Of a DNA stretch of 64,000 nt, positions 29,444-40,018 are shown in pieces; position 1 is the first letter of the stretch; each line of letters opens with the position of its first letter. Position numbers and translations under genes: made by a program. The DNA is from Acerihabitans sp035013185 (GTDB lineage: Bacteria; Pseudomonadota; Gammaproteobacteria; Enterobacterales; Enterobacteriaceae): assembly GCF_035013185.1 (NCBI RefSeq), contig NZ_JAYGJO010000007.1, forward strand, positions 124,001 to 188,000, given 5' to 3'. A model generated the notes under the pieces. The model saw only the letters and a list, made by a program, of their open reading frames with translations, did no database searches and was not told the DNA's origin.

Positions 29444-30217
29444 TCAATCACGGGTGGTGTTGCGGGTTAACCACTGCCAGGCGCTACCCAAGGTTTCATA
29501 CCAAGCGCGATCGGCGTGCTCCAGCCACAGTGGGGATGGTAAGACCCGTTCCCAACTATTTAACGGGCTGGTGATCGCCATTTGATTGGCCGGTGCAGGC
29601 AGGGGGGAAAGTCCCTGCGCGGCAAAAAATACCATCGCTCTCGGCAGATGATTGGCCGAGGTTACCAATAAAAACGGCTGTTTGCCCACCAGGAGCTTAA
29701 TACTGGCGGCTTCCTGACGTGTATCCCGAGGCTGGTCGAGCGTGATGATATCCGCTACTGGCACCCCTAGACTTTGCGCCACCAGAGACGCGGTTTGCGC
29801 ATTACTGATCGGATTTTTACCCGCCGCTGCGCCGGTAAATACCAGTTTTGCCCCAGGATGATCTCGATAGAGACGAATGCCTTCGGCCACTCGCGGCAAA
29901 CTATTATTAATCAGATTTGAACTGGGTGCCCATAGTGGGTTAAAGGTGTAGCCACCCCCCAAGACAACCACATAGGCGATCCCCTTCTGCTGTCCATGGT
30001 AGGTGGGATACACCGCTTCAAGTGGCGAAAGCAATCGGTCGGCCACCGGTTGCAGACTTAGCAGCAATAAACACCCCCAGCCGAGGCTGACCAAACTCTT
30101 TGCGGTCCGTTGCCAGCGGGTCAGCCATAACAATAATAATCCGACACCCATCAGTAAAATCAACAGCGGCAGCGGCATCAGTAGGCCACCAAGGATTTTT
30201 TTAAGGGTAAAAAGCAT
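29444..30217 (-). CDS. elyC: Envelope biogenesis factor ElyC (YcbC, DUF218)
   Basis: ElyC is an inner-membrane DUF218 protein that supports peptidoglycan synthesis at low temperature in E. coli. From ATG 30217 it has 257 aa (E. coli 259). Two N-terminal hydrophobic segments (about 5-30 and 38-58) anchor it. The periplasmic DUF218 domain starts YVVVLGGGYTFNPLWAPSSN and contains LVTSANHLPRAMVFF. GGAGTG lies 9 bp before this start, which decides it over an in-frame start 5 codons upstream. It is divergent from cmoM. Confidence 0.92.
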   Translation of the reverse strand: MLFTLKKILGGLLMPLPLLILLMGVGLLLLWLTRWQRTAKSLVSLGWGCLLLLSLQPVADRLLSPLEAVYPTYHGQQKGIAYVVVLGGGYTFNPLWAPSSNLINNSLPRVAEGIRLYRDHPGAKLVFTGAAAGKNPISNAQTASLVAQSLGVPVADIITLDQPRDTRQEAASIKLLVGKQPFLLVTSANHLPRAMVFFAAQGLSPLPAPANQMAITSPLNSWERVLPSPLWLEHADRAWYETLGSAWQWLTRNTTRD

Positions 30218-30372
30218 TAAAAAACACTCCAATTGGGTGAAATATGGTCAACCAGGCGCGATCCGGCACCCGAAGGATCCATTCTAGACTAGCCTGTGAC
30301 AAAATAGTCTCTTGAAGGCGGGTTTTTGGCAAAACGCCCTTTTCGTCCGCTATGCCCGGAGCATCTATATTT

Positions 30373-31158
30373 ATGCAGGACCGCAATTTTGACGATATTG
30401 CTGAAAAGTTTGCGCGCAATATTTATGGCACCACCAAAGGGCAAATTCGTCAAGCGGTAGTCTGGCAGGATTTGCAAACGCTACTCACCCGTTTGCCTGA
30501 CCGCCCGTTGTATGTGCTTGATGCCGGCGGCGGTGAAGGCCGCATGGCGTGCCAATTGGCGGCGCTGGGGCATCAGGTGTTATTATGCGATCTGTCGGCT
30601 GGCATGATTGAGCGGGCGCAGCAAGCTGCGCAACTGCACGGTGTGAGCGCCAACATGCAATTTGTGCAAAGTGCCGCCCAGGACATTGCACCCCATTTGG
30701 AAAGACCGGCTGATCTGATATTGTTGCATGCGGTACTGGAATGGGTGGCCGAACCACACGATTTATTACGGGGACTGTATGATAGTCTGGCTCCGGGTGG
30801 TGCTCTGTCGCTTATGTTTTACAATAAGCACGGCCTGGTCATGAGAAATATGATTTTGGGCAACATCGACTTTGTGGCTGCCGGCATGCCAAAGCGCAAG
30901 AAGCGCTCGCTGATGCCAGAGCATCCATGTGATCCTGCCCAGGTGTTCGGCTGGTTGGCGGAGATGGGGATGACGGTAAGCGGCAAAAGCGGGGTCCGGG
31001 TGTTTCACGACTACCTGCAGAACAAACAGCAGCAACAGGATGATTTTCCTGCTTTATTGGCGATGGAACAGCGTTACTGCCGGCAGGAACCCTTTATCAG
31101 CATGGGGCGCTATATTCATGTCATGGCGCATAAGCCCTTTCTGAAGGATGAATTATGA
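30373..31158 (+). CDS. cmoM: tRNA 5-carboxymethoxyuridine methyltransferase CmoM (SmtA)
   Basis: CmoM uses SAM to methylate cmo5U34 of certain tRNAs to mcmo5U. The product is 261 aa, exactly the E. coli length, from ATG 30373 (MQDRNFDDIAEKFARNIYGT). The SAM-binding motif is YVLDAGGGEGRMAC, followed by LCDLSAGMIERAQQ. The last four bases overlap the mukF start (ATGA), so it is the first gene of the cmoM-mukF-mukE-mukB operon, as in E. coli. Confidence 0.96.
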   Translation: MQDRNFDDIAEKFARNIYGTTKGQIRQAVVWQDLQTLLTRLPDRPLYVLDAGGGEGRMACQLAALGHQVLLCDLSAGMIERAQQAAQLHGVSANMQFVQSAAQDIAPHLERPADLILLHAVLEWVAEPHDLLRGLYDSLAPGGALSLMFYNKHGLVMRNMILGNIDFVAAGMPKRKKRSLMPEHPCDPAQVFGWLAEMGMTVSGKSGVRVFHDYLQNKQQQQDDFPALLAMEQRYCRQEPFISMGRYIHVMAHKPFLKDEL

Positions 31159-32477
31159 GTGAATTTTCCCAGACTGTACCGGAACTGGTCGCCTGGGCCC
31201 GGAAAAATGACTTTTCATTGTCGCTGCCCATTGAGCGTCTGGCGTTTTTGTTGGCGATAGCCACTCTCAATAGCGAGCGCATGGACGGTGAAATGAGCGA
31301 GGGCGAACTGGTGGATGCGTTTCGCCACGTTAGCCAGGGTTTTGAACAGACCCATGAAACGGTGGCGATAAGGGCGAACAACGCCATTAATGACCTGGTA
31401 CGCCAGCGCTTGCTCAACCGTTTTGTCAGTGAACTGGCGGATGGCAACGCCATCTATCGTCTGACGCCGCTGGGTATTGGCATCAGCGATTATTATATTC
31501 GCCAACGAGAATTTTCCACGCTGCGCCTGTCAGTGCAATTGTCCATCGTCGCCCAGGAGTTGCAACGGGCGGCGGAAGCCGCTGAAGAAGAGGGGGATGA
31601 GTTCCACTGGCACCGCAACGTGTTTGCCCCGCTAAAATACTCGGTGGCGGAGATTTTCGACAGTATTGATATGACTCAGCGCATCATGGATGGGCAGCAA
31701 CAATCGGTAAAAGACGATATCGCGGCGCTGCTCAACCAGGACTGGCGTGCGGCTATTGCCAGCTGTGAGCTGTTATTGTCTGAAACCTCCGGCACCCTAC
31801 GTGAATTGCAGGATACGCTGGAGGCGGCGGGGGATAAACTGCAGGCCAATCTGCTGCGTATTCAGGATGCTACGTTGGGACACCAGCATCTGACTTTTAT
31901 CGACAAGTTGGTGTTTGACCTGCAAGCCAAACTGGATCGTATTACGAGTTGGGGCCAGCAGGCGATAGATTTATGGATAGGCTACGATCGCCACGTGCAC
32001 CGTTTTATCCGTAACGCCATTGATATGGATCAAAACCGGGTATTCGCCCAGCGTCTGCGCCAATCGGTACAACATTATTTCGAACATCCCTGGGCTCTCA
32101 CCTACGCTAATGCGGATCGTCTGCTGGATATGCGCGACGAAGAGCTGGCACTGCGTAGCGAGGAAGTCACCGGTGAACTGCCGCCGGATATGGAGTATGA
32201 AGAGTTCAGTGAAGTGCGCGAGCAACTGATGGCCATGATTGAAGAAGCGTTGGTGCATTACAAACAACAACAGTTGCCTCTTGATCTTGGCCAGGTGATG
32301 CGTGATTACCTGGTTCGTTTTCCACGCGCACGACAGTTTGACGTCGCGCGCATTTTAGTTGATCAGGCTGTACGCCTTGGCGTGGCCGGATCGGATTTTT
32401 CCGGATTGCCAGCACAATGGCAGGCAATCAACGATTACGGTGCTAAGGTACAGGCCCATGTCATCGACAAGTATTGA
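31155..32477 (+). CDS. mukF: Chromosome partition protein MukF (kleisin)
   Basis: MukF is the kleisin of the MukBEF condensin. It bridges MukB heads and binds MukE. The product is 440 aa, as in E. coli. The N-terminal winged-helix dimerisation domain (about 1-115) is followed by a long helical middle region and a C-terminal winged-helix that contacts the MukB head. It overlaps cmoM by 4 bp and mukE by 20 bp, consistent with a tightly coupled operon and fixed stoichiometry. Confidence 0.97.
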   Translation: MSEFSQTVPELVAWARKNDFSLSLPIERLAFLLAIATLNSERMDGEMSEGELVDAFRHVSQGFEQTHETVAIRANNAINDLVRQRLLNRFVSELADGNAIYRLTPLGIGISDYYIRQREFSTLRLSVQLSIVAQELQRAAEAAEEEGDEFHWHRNVFAPLKYSVAEIFDSIDMTQRIMDGQQQSVKDDIAALLNQDWRAAIASCELLLSETSGTLRELQDTLEAAGDKLQANLLRIQDATLGHQHLTFIDKLVFDLQAKLDRITSWGQQAIDLWIGYDRHVHRFIRNAIDMDQNRVFAQRLRQSVQHYFEHPWALTYANADRLLDMRDEELALRSEEVTGELPPDMEYEEFSEVREQLMAMIEEALVHYKQQQLPLDLGQVMRDYLVRFPRARQFDVARILVDQAVRLGVAGSDFSGLPAQWQAINDYGAKVQAHVIDKY

Positions 32478-33189
32478 AGAAACCATGCCGCTTAAGCTGG
32501 CAAAGGCGTTGTTGAACCCTATTTTCCCGGCATTGGACAGTGCGCTGCGTTCCGGCCGGCATATCGGCGTGGAAGAGTTGGATAACCATGCGTTTATGAT
32601 GGATTTCCAAGACGAACTCGACGGTTTTTATCGCCGCTACAATGTGGAGTTGATCAGGGCACCCGAGGGCTTTTTCTATCTACGACCGCGTTCCACTACG
32701 CTGATCCCGCGCTCGGTACTGTCCGAGCTGGATATGATGGTGGGCAAGATACTGTGCTATCTCTACCTCAGTCCCGAGCGTTTGGCCCATGAAGGTATTT
32801 TCACCCAGCAAGAACTGTATGACGAACTGCTCGGTCTGGCCGATGAAAATAAATTGTTAAAGCTGGTCAATCAACGTTCCACCGGCTCTGATCTGGACCG
32901 GCAAAAACTCCAGGAAAAAGTCAGAACCTCGCTCAATCGCCTGCGTCGGTTGGGTATGGTGTGGTTCATGGGGAGCGACGCCACCAAGTTTCGCATTACC
33001 GAAGCGGTATTCCGTTTCGGTGCTGATGTGCGTAGTGGGGATGACCCGCGCGACGCGCAGTTGCGCATGATTCGCGATGGCGAAGCCATGCCCATAGAGC
33101 AAACTTTATCGCTTAATGACGAACAGGATGACGACCATGGCAATCTCAACGCGAGATCGTCAGAAAGCGCCGAGGATGAACTGGCATGA
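32458..33189 (+). CDS. mukE: Chromosome partition protein MukE (KITE subunit)
   Basis: MukE is the dimeric winged-helix partner of MukF in the MukBEF complex. From ATG 32458 the product is 243 aa (E. coli 234), the extra length lying in the acidic C-terminal tail. The frame is open 33 codons upstream within mukF, but MSSTSIEETMPLKLAKAL is the family start. The block RAPEGFFYLRPRSTTLIPRS is nearly invariant in enterics. It overlaps mukF by 20 bp and mukB by 4 bp. Confidence 0.97.
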   Translation: MSSTSIEETMPLKLAKALLNPIFPALDSALRSGRHIGVEELDNHAFMMDFQDELDGFYRRYNVELIRAPEGFFYLRPRSTTLIPRSVLSELDMMVGKILCYLYLSPERLAHEGIFTQQELYDELLGLADENKLLKLVNQRSTGSDLDRQKLQEKVRTSLNRLRRLGMVWFMGSDATKFRITEAVFRFGADVRSGDDPRDAQLRMIRDGEAMPIEQTLSLNDEQDDDHGNLNARSSESAEDELA

Positions 33190-36100
33190 TAGAACGTGGT
33201 AAATTTCGCTCTTTAACCTTGGTTAACTGGAATGGGTTTTTTGCCCGCACCTTTGATCTGGATACCTTGGTCACCACCCTGTCCGGTGGTAATGGTGCGG
33301 GAAAGTCGACTGCCATGGCGGCCTTTATTACCGCACTGATTCCGGATTTGACGTTACTGCATTTCCGTAATACCACCGAAGCCGGCGCCACCAGTGGCTC
33401 CCGCGATAAGGGACTGCATGGCAAGCTGCGCGCCGGGGTATGTTATGCGGCGTTGGATGTGGTCAATTCCCGCCATCAGCGCGTGCTGGTCGGCGTGCGA
33501 TTGCAACAAATCGCCGGGCGCGATCGTAAGGTAGATATCAAACCCTTTATGATCCAGGGCCTACCCATCGCCACACAACCGACGGAGATCCTCACCCAGA
33601 TCGTGGGGGAACGCCAGGCTCGGGTGTTAAGCCTACAGGAGCTAAAAGAACGACTGGAAGAACACGAAGGCGTGCAGTTTAAAGTATTTAACTCGATTAC
33701 TGATTACCACTCTTTGATGTTCGATCTGGGGGTGATTCCCAGGCGCCTGCGTTCAGCTGCCGATCGCAGCAAATATTACCGGCTAATCGAAGCGTCGTTG
33801 TACGGCGGTATCTCCAGTGCCATCACGCGCTCGCTACGCGACTATCTGCTGCCGGAAAATGGCGGCGTGCGCAAAGCCTTCCAGGACATGGAAGCCGCGC
33901 TGCGGGAAAACCGCATGACGCTGGAAGCCATCAGAGTCACCCAGTCTGATCGTGACCTGTTTAAACACCTCATTTGTGAAGCGACATCCTATGTGGCGGC
34001 TGACTATATGCGCCATGCCAACGAGCGGCGTGTTAATCTCGACCGGACATTGGTACTGCGCCGGGATCTGTTAGGTGGCCGCAAACAGCTAGGCGTTGAG
34101 CAGTATCGACATGTGGATATGGCCCGTGAACTGCTGGAAATTACCGCCAGTGAATCGGACCTGGAAACTGATTATCAAGCTGCCAGCGACCATTTGAACC
34201 TGGTGCAAACCGCCATGCGCCAGCAGGAAAAAATCACCCGCTACCATGATGATATCGACGAGTTGACCTTCCGACTCGAGGAACAAAACGAGGTAGTGGC
34301 CGAAGCCAGCGACATTCATCAGGACCACGAAGCGCGTGCCGAAGCCGCCGAGTTGGAAGTCGATGAGATCAAGAGCCAGTTAGCGGATTACCAGCAGGCG
34401 CTTGATGTACAGCAAACCCGAGCGATTCAATATCAGCAGGCGCTGCAGGCGCTCGAACGCGTACGCGAATTATGCGCCTTGCCCGAACTGTCCGCCGACG
34501 ACGCCGAACAAGAATTGGCGCTATTCCAGGCCCGTGAACGGGAAAAGACCGATGTGTTGCTGGGGCTGGAGCAAAAGCTAAGCGTTGCCCAGGCAGCGCA
34601 TAGCCAGTTTGAACAAGCCTACGGGCTGGTGGTGAAAATCGCAGGACCCGTCAGTCGCGCCGAGTCGTGGCAAACCGCTCGGGACCTGCTGCGCGACGCG
34701 GCCTCACAGCAGCATCAGGCCGATCGGCTACAGGCCCTGCGCAGCCAGCTCGACGAGCTGGAACAACGTCTGCGTGAGCAGCAGGAAGCACAGCGCTTGT
34801 TGGCTGAGTTCAATAAACGCGCCGGCACCGATTATCCGCCGGAACAGTTGGAAATAGCCCAGCAAGAGTTGGATGCTCGGGTCGATGCACTGTCGGTGAC
34901 GGTCTCGGAGGCCGGCGAACGGCGTATGGGGCTGCGTCAGGATCTGGAACAACTGTTGCAGCGGCTGCAATTGCTGACGCAGCGCGCGCCAGCCTGGCTG
35001 GCGGCGCAGGATGCGTTAACCCTACTGGGCGAGCAGAGCGGCGAAATCTTGGAAAGCGGCTCCCAGGTTACCGAGGTGATGCAACAACTGCTGGAGCACG
35101 AGCGCGAAACGACCGTCGAACGTGACGAAGTGGCCGGCGCCAAACGCATCCTGGAGGAGCAAATCGAGCGATTGAGCCATCCGGGCGGCAGCGAAGACCT
35201 GAGGTTGGCTACGTTGGCGGAACGCTTCGGCGGCGTTTTGCTATCGGAAATCTACGATGATGTGACTTTCGACGACGCGCCTTATTTCTCCGCGTTATAC
35301 GGCCCGTCGCGCCAAGCCATTGTGGTGCCGGATTTATCACGCATTCGCGATCAGCTAGATGGGTTGGATGAGTGCCCGGACGATCTTTATCTCATTGAGG
35401 GTGACCCCCAATCCTTCGATGACAGCGTGTTTGGTATTGAAGAATTAGAACGCGCGGTACTGGTTAAAGTAGCCGATCGTCAGTGGCGTTATTCCCGCTT
35501 CCCCGCCGTGCCGTTATTTGGTCGCGCAGCGCGCGAGAATCGTTTGGAGAGCCTCAACGCCGAGCGTGACGAACTGGCTGAGCGTTATGCCACGTTATCG
35601 TTCGACGTGCAGAAAATTCAGCGACTGCATCAGGCTTTTGGGCGTTTTGTCGGCACACATCTGGCCGTGGCTTTTGAAGACGACCCAGAGGCGGAAATTC
35701 GGCGTTTGACCAGCCGGCGCGGCGAGTTGGAGCGGCAACTGGCTGATTATGAAGGCCAGTCACAGCAGCACAAACAGCAATATGAGCAGGCACGGGAATC
35801 ACTGGGCCTGCTTAACCGGCTGATACCGCGCATTTCCCTGTTAGGGGATGAGCAACTGGAAGACCGGCACGAGAGCGTACGGGCCGAGTGGGAAGACGCC
35901 CAGGATGCGGTGCGCTATTTGCAACAGCATCGTAGCGCGCTAAACCAGCTGGAACCCATGGTTGCGGTGCTGCAAAACGATCCGCAACAACATGAACAGC
36001 TGTTGGCGGATTATCAACAGGCACAGCAAGCGCAACGCCAGGCCAAGCAGCAGGCTTTCGCTCTGACCGAAGTCATCCAGCGGCGTGCCCATTTCAGTTA

Positions 36101-37643
36101 CTCCGATTCCGCAGGAATGTTGACGGAAAACTCAGATCTCAATGACAAGCTGCGCCAGCGGCTTGAACAAGCGGAAACTGAGCGCAGCCGCGCGCGGGAG
36201 GCATTGCGCCAGCATCAGGCACAGCTTACGCAACTTAACCAGGTATTGGCTTCGCTCAAAAGCGCCTATGACGCCAAGCGCGACATGTACCAGGAACTGA
36301 CTCAGGAGTTAAAGGATATCGGTGTGCAGGCCGATGCAAATGCTGAAGCGCGCGCTAAAGAACGGCGGGACCATCTGCACGCCGCCCTGGGACAAAATCG
36401 TACCCGTCGTAATCAGCTCGAAAAGCAACTGACACTGTGCGAAACGGAAATGGGCGCCCTGCGCAAGCAACTCAACAAGCTTGAGCGGGAATATTACCAG
36501 ATGCGCGAGCAGGTGGTCACTGCAAAAGCCGGCTGGTGCGCCGTGATGCGCCTGGTCAGGGATAACGGCGTCGAACGCCGGCTACACCGGCGCGAACTGG
36601 CCTACATGGAAGCGGATGATTTACGTTCCATGTCCGACAAAGCACTGGGGGCGCTGCGCCTGGCCGTGGCCGACAATGAACATTTACGTGATGTGTTGCG
36701 GTTATCCGAAGATCCTAAGCGGCCAGAGCGTAAAATCCAGTTTTTTATCGCAGTCTATCAACATCTGCGTGAGCGTATTCGTCAGGACATCATTCGTACC
36801 GACGATCCGGTGGATGCTATCGAACAGATGGAAATTGAGCTGGGTCGGTTAACGGAAGAGCTGACCGCCCGCGAACAAAAACTGGCTATCAGTTCGCGCA
36901 GCGTAGCCAACATTATCCGCAAAACCATTCAGCGCGAGCAGAACCGTATTCGCATGTTGAATCAGGGACTGCAAACGGTTAGCTTCGGCCAGGTGAAAAG
37001 CGTGCGGCTCAATGTGAATGTGCGCGAAGCCCATGCAACCTTGCTGGACGTCTTGGGTGAACAGCAAGAGCAGCATCAGGATTTGTTTAGCAGCATACGT
37101 CTGACCTTCTCGGAAGCGCTCGCAAAATTATATCAACGGTTAAATCCGCAAATTGATATGGGCCAGCGTACACCGCAGACGATTGGCGAAGAACTGCTCG
37201 ATTACCGTAATTACCTTGAAATGGAGGTTGAGGTCAATCGTGGTGCCGACGGTTGGCTGCGCGCCGAGAGTGGGGCGTTATCCACCGGTGAAGCCATTGG
37301 TACCGGTATGTCAATACTGGTGATGGTGGTGCAAAGCTGGGAAGATGAATCCAGCCGCTTGCGCGGTAAGGATATATCCCCCTGCCGCTTGTTGTTCCTT
37401 GACGAGGCGGCGCGGCTTGACGCCAAATCCATTGCCACGTTATTCGAGCTCTGTGACCGTTTACAAATGCAACTGATTATCGCCGCGCCGGAAAATATCA
37501 GTCCGGAGAAAGGCACCACCTATAAGCTAGTGCGTAAGGTATTCAATAATCAAGAACATGTGCATGTGGTGGGGTTGAGGGGATTTGGCACGGACGTGCC
37601 GGCGATTCCTGTGCCCGCTACCGCGTCGGAAACCATGGAATAG
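33186..37643 (+). CDS. mukB: Chromosome partition protein MukB (SMC-like)
   Basis: MukB is the SMC-like ATPase of the condensin that compacts and segregates the chromosome. The product is 1485 aa (E. coli 1486). Walker A GGNGAGKST is near residue 34-42. Long coiled coils rich in Q, E, L and R occupy about 280-660 and 780-1120, separated by the globular hinge (about 665-780). The C-terminal head has signature LSTGEAIGTG and Walker B LLFLDEAARLD. Its ATG overlaps the mukE stop. MukBEF, with the cmoM link, is limited to enterics and some relatives. Confidence 0.98.
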   Translation: MIERGKFRSLTLVNWNGFFARTFDLDTLVTTLSGGNGAGKSTAMAAFITALIPDLTLLHFRNTTEAGATSGSRDKGLHGKLRAGVCYAALDVVNSRHQRVLVGVRLQQIAGRDRKVDIKPFMIQGLPIATQPTEILTQIVGERQARVLSLQELKERLEEHEGVQFKVFNSITDYHSLMFDLGVIPRRLRSAADRSKYYRLIEASLYGGISSAITRSLRDYLLPENGGVRKAFQDMEAALRENRMTLEAIRVTQSDRDLFKHLICEATSYVAADYMRHANERRVNLDRTLVLRRDLLGGRKQLGVEQYRHVDMARELLEITASESDLETDYQAASDHLNLVQTAMRQQEKITRYHDDIDELTFRLEEQNEVVAEASDIHQDHEARAEAAELEVDEIKSQLADYQQALDVQQTRAIQYQQALQALERVRELCALPELSADDAEQELALFQAREREKTDVLLGLEQKLSVAQAAHSQFEQAYGLVVKIAGPVSRAESWQTARDLLRDAASQQHQADRLQALRSQLDELEQRLREQQEAQRLLAEFNKRAGTDYPPEQLEIAQQELDARVDALSVTVSEAGERRMGLRQDLEQLLQRLQLLTQRAPAWLAAQDALTLLGEQSGEILESGSQVTEVMQQLLEHERETTVERDEVAGAKRILEEQIERLSHPGGSEDLRLATLAERFGGVLLSEIYDDVTFDDAPYFSALYGPSRQAIVVPDLSRIRDQLDGLDECPDDLYLIEGDPQSFDDSVFGIEELERAVLVKVADRQWRYSRFPAVPLFGRAARENRLESLNAERDELAERYATLSFDVQKIQRLHQAFGRFVGTHLAVAFEDDPEAEIRRLTSRRGELERQLADYEGQSQQHKQQYEQARESLGLLNRLIPRISLLGDEQLEDRHESVRAEWEDAQDAVRYLQQHRSALNQLEPMVAVLQNDPQQHEQLLADYQQAQQAQRQAKQQAFALTEVIQRRAHFSYSDSAGMLTENSDLNDKLRQRLEQAETERSRAREALRQHQAQLTQLNQVLASLKSAYDAKRDMYQELTQELKDIGVQADANAEARAKERRDHLHAALGQNRTRRNQLEKQLTLCETEMGALRKQLNKLEREYYQMREQVVTAKAGWCAVMRLVRDNGVERRLHRRELAYMEADDLRSMSDKALGALRLAVADNEHLRDVLRLSEDPKRPERKIQFFIAVYQHLRERIRQDIIRTDDPVDAIEQMEIELGRLTEELTAREQKLAISSRSVANIIRKTIQREQNRIRMLNQGLQTVSFGQVKSVRLNVNVREAHATLLDVLGEQQEQHQDLFSSIRLTFSEALAKLYQRLNPQIDMGQRTPQTIGEELLDYRNYLEMEVEVNRGADGWLRAESGALSTGEAIGTGMSILVMVVQSWEDESSRLRGKDISPCRLLFLDEAARLDAKSIATLFELCDRLQMQLIIAAPENISPEKGTTYKLVRKVFNNQEHVHVVGLRGFGTDVPAIPVPATASETME

Positions 37644-38065
37644 TCAGTCTGGATCAAGACCCTGTGGCAGGTGAGGAGAGCACCCCCCGCCACCGCCACA
37701 GGGTGTTGGCCTTTATTCCCGCAGTGTCGCTGTATACAAAATCTGCTTTACCTAGGCATCAGGATGCGAGGCGTTGGTTTATCCACTGATCTGCAGCCAG
37801 GTGGCGCGTAACGCTTCCCCCCTTCATCATGACGTAAAAACAACCTCTTACACATTGCCAACCTACCGCTGACCTGTCGAGCGAGGCAAACCAGAAGAAG
37901 ACTAGGGTGGTGAATGTTGTCTATGCCCATGAAGTGGCACTTTTCTTTACCATTAAGCTTCATTTGTACAGCGCGGTTTTGTCATTCTGCTTATATACTA
38001 GGGTTTAAATGAGTGTAAAGAAAAACAGCATAATAATTAACAATTCTGTATACAGGGGACAAGGG
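37644..38065. other. mukB-ldtD intergenic region
   Basis: This is a 422-bp region without a convincing gene. ACCCTGTGGC (37659-37668) and GCCACAGGGT (37695-37704) form a perfect 10-bp stem with a 26-nt interior 15 bp after the mukB stop, a likely transcript end without a T-run. A 71-codon minus-strand ORF at 37748-37963 shows no recognisable features. ACAGGGGACAAGGG just before 38066 is the ldtD ribosome-binding site. Confidence 0.55.
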
Positions 38066-39865
38066 ATGTTACGGACCAATACTGTGTTATGGCGACGTAC
38101 GGTTACCAGCTGCCTGCTGGCATTGACCCTGATTCCACTGATAGGCGCACAAGCGCAGGTGACGACGGCGCCTATCCTGCCCAATACCCAGAGCCTGGGC
38201 CATAGCCGCGCTGCGTTGTCGACGGTACTACCCGCAGGCATCAAACCTTATTATGCAGGTCAACTGGCGGCGATCTATGCTGCCCGACATAATCAACCAC
38301 TGTGGCGAGATCGCACCGCCGTCCAGCAATTTCAGCAGCAACTGGCGGAGTTAGCCTTGTCTGGCGTACAGCCGCAGTTCATTACCTGGACCCAATGGCT
38401 GACCAACCCCAATATCAGCCCGATAGGACGTGATATTATCCTGTCTGATGCCATGCTGGGCTACCTGCAGTATGTCTCCGGGGTTGAGAAAAACGGCGAA
38501 ACCTGGCTGTATGGCAATAGTGCTTATCGTCTGGCACCGCCGCCGGCACCGGCGGTCGAACATTGGTTACATGCAGTGGACGATGGCGGCATCCTGCAGT
38601 TTATTGCCAGCCTGGCGCCACAGCATCCGCAATATCTCAAAATGCATCAGGCCTTGAAAACGATGCTTACGCAGACCCGTCCGTGGCCGCAGCTTACTGG
38701 TAAGGATAGTCTGCGCCCTGGTCAGCTCAGCGACGACATTCCGGCGCTGCGTGACATTCTGCGCCGCAGCGGTATGTTAAGCGCCGAGCCGTCATCCCCA
38801 TTGCCTACGGCTGACAGTGTGCCGGCAGATGTACGGACTAGCCCGCCGCTGAGTGCTGCCCAGCAATCGGTAGTGGTCAGTCCGGCCGCTGATTCGCTCA
38901 ATCCATCCCCCTCGACCTCTGATCCGGCGGTGGTCGCCACCGTTGATCCACAAGATAAGGTCTTTTCGCCTGACCTGGTGGAGGCGGTCAAACGTTTTCA
39001 GAGCTGGCAGGGGTTGACCGCCGATGGCATTATCGGTCGCCAGACTCGCGACTGGCTCAACGTCTCGCCACAGACGCGGGTCACGCTGTTGGCGCTTAAC
39101 ATTCAGCGTTTGCGGTTATTGAACAATCGGATCTTGACCGGCATTCAGGTGAATATTCCCAATTACTCCCTTGTGTATTATCAGCAGGGTAACAAAGTGC
39201 TGTCTTCCCGGGTGATCGTCGGCCGACCGAGCCGAAAAACCCCCTTGATGCGAAGCGCGCTCAGCAGCGTGGTGCTTAATCCCCCGTGGAATGTGCCCGA
39301 ATCCCTGGTGCGTCAGGACATCATTCCTAAAGCCATGCACGATGCAGGTTATCTACAGCGTAATGGTTTTGTCGTATTATCGGGCTGGAGCGGTGACGTG
39401 GAGGCGATTGATCCAGACACGCTGAATTGGGGAATAATCTCCCCCGCACATTTCCCTTTCCGTTTGCGCCAGTCTCCCGGTGCTAATAATGCCCTTGGGC
39501 GCTATAAGTTCAATATGCCCAGTTCGGATGCTATCTACCTGCACGATACGCCCAATCACAACTTGTTCTCAAATGATATGCGGGCACTGAGTTCTGGCTG
39601 TGTCAGGGTCAATAAAGCCTCGGATTTGGCCAATATGCTGCTACAAGACGCCGGCTGGGGCAATACCCGGGTCAGTGAGACCCTTGAACAGGGTAATACC
39701 ACTTATGTCTCTATTCGTCATCGGATTCCGGTAAATCTGTTTTATCTCACGGCCTGGGTGGCGGACGATGGAAAACCGCAGTTCCGCACAGATATTTACA
39801 ATTATGATACGTCGATAAAGTTGGGTGCCAAAAGTCTGCCCACGGCGGAGCGACTGCTGCAATAA
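38066..39865 (+). CDS. ldtD: L,D-transpeptidase LdtD (YcbB)
   Basis: LdtD forms 3-3 crosslinks between peptidoglycan stems in the periplasm and can bypass penicillin-binding proteins. From ATG 38066 it is 599 aa (E. coli 615). An N-terminal signal region (about 10-35, ending near IGAQAQ) targets it for export. A peptidoglycan-binding domain (VEAVKRFQSWQGLTADGIIG) precedes the YkuD domain with YLHDTPNHNLF and catalytic SSGCVRVNKA. A proline- and serine-rich linker (about 235-300) is longer and less conserved than the rest. A further in-frame start at 38009 is possible, but the Shine-Dalgarno favours 38066. Confidence 0.95.
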   Translation: MLRTNTVLWRRTVTSCLLALTLIPLIGAQAQVTTAPILPNTQSLGHSRAALSTVLPAGIKPYYAGQLAAIYAARHNQPLWRDRTAVQQFQQQLAELALSGVQPQFITWTQWLTNPNISPIGRDIILSDAMLGYLQYVSGVEKNGETWLYGNSAYRLAPPPAPAVEHWLHAVDDGGILQFIASLAPQHPQYLKMHQALKTMLTQTRPWPQLTGKDSLRPGQLSDDIPALRDILRRSGMLSAEPSSPLPTADSVPADVRTSPPLSAAQQSVVVSPAADSLNPSPSTSDPAVVATVDPQDKVFSPDLVEAVKRFQSWQGLTADGIIGRQTRDWLNVSPQTRVTLLALNIQRLRLLNNRILTGIQVNIPNYSLVYYQQGNKVLSSRVIVGRPSRKTPLMRSALSSVVLNPPWNVPESLVRQDIIPKAMHDAGYLQRNGFVVLSGWSGDVEAIDPDTLNWGIISPAHFPFRLRQSPGANNALGRYKFNMPSSDAIYLHDTPNHNLFSNDMRALSSGCVRVNKASDLANMLLQDAGWGNTRVSETLEQGNTTYVSIRHRIPVNLFYLTAWVADDGKPQFRTDIYNYDTSIKLGAKSLPTAERLLQ

Positions 39866-39894
39866 GTTGATGAACCCATGAGAATTAGCTGAAG

Positions 39895-39914
39895 CCGGGT
39901 TATTTATGACCCGG
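39895..39914 (+). terminator. Hairpin after ldtD
   Basis: CCGGGT (39895-39900) and ACCCGG (39909-39914) form a 6-bp stem with an 8-nt loop, 30 bp after the ldtD stop. No T-run follows. It is a weak candidate transcript end. Confidence 0.35.
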
Positions 39915-40018
39915 TGCAGCGTTTGTGCATCTTCACATAGCTTGACAATCGGTGGGTTGACTGCGCCAATAACTGCGGTTATGGTTCACGACGGTGCACA
40001 TAGGGTGTGCAAATCGTT

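Noticed and set aside
37748..37963. 71-codon minus-strand ORF between mukB and ldtD
   Set aside because: No Shine-Dalgarno, no recognisable motif, and composition unlike a normal protein; kept only as a note.
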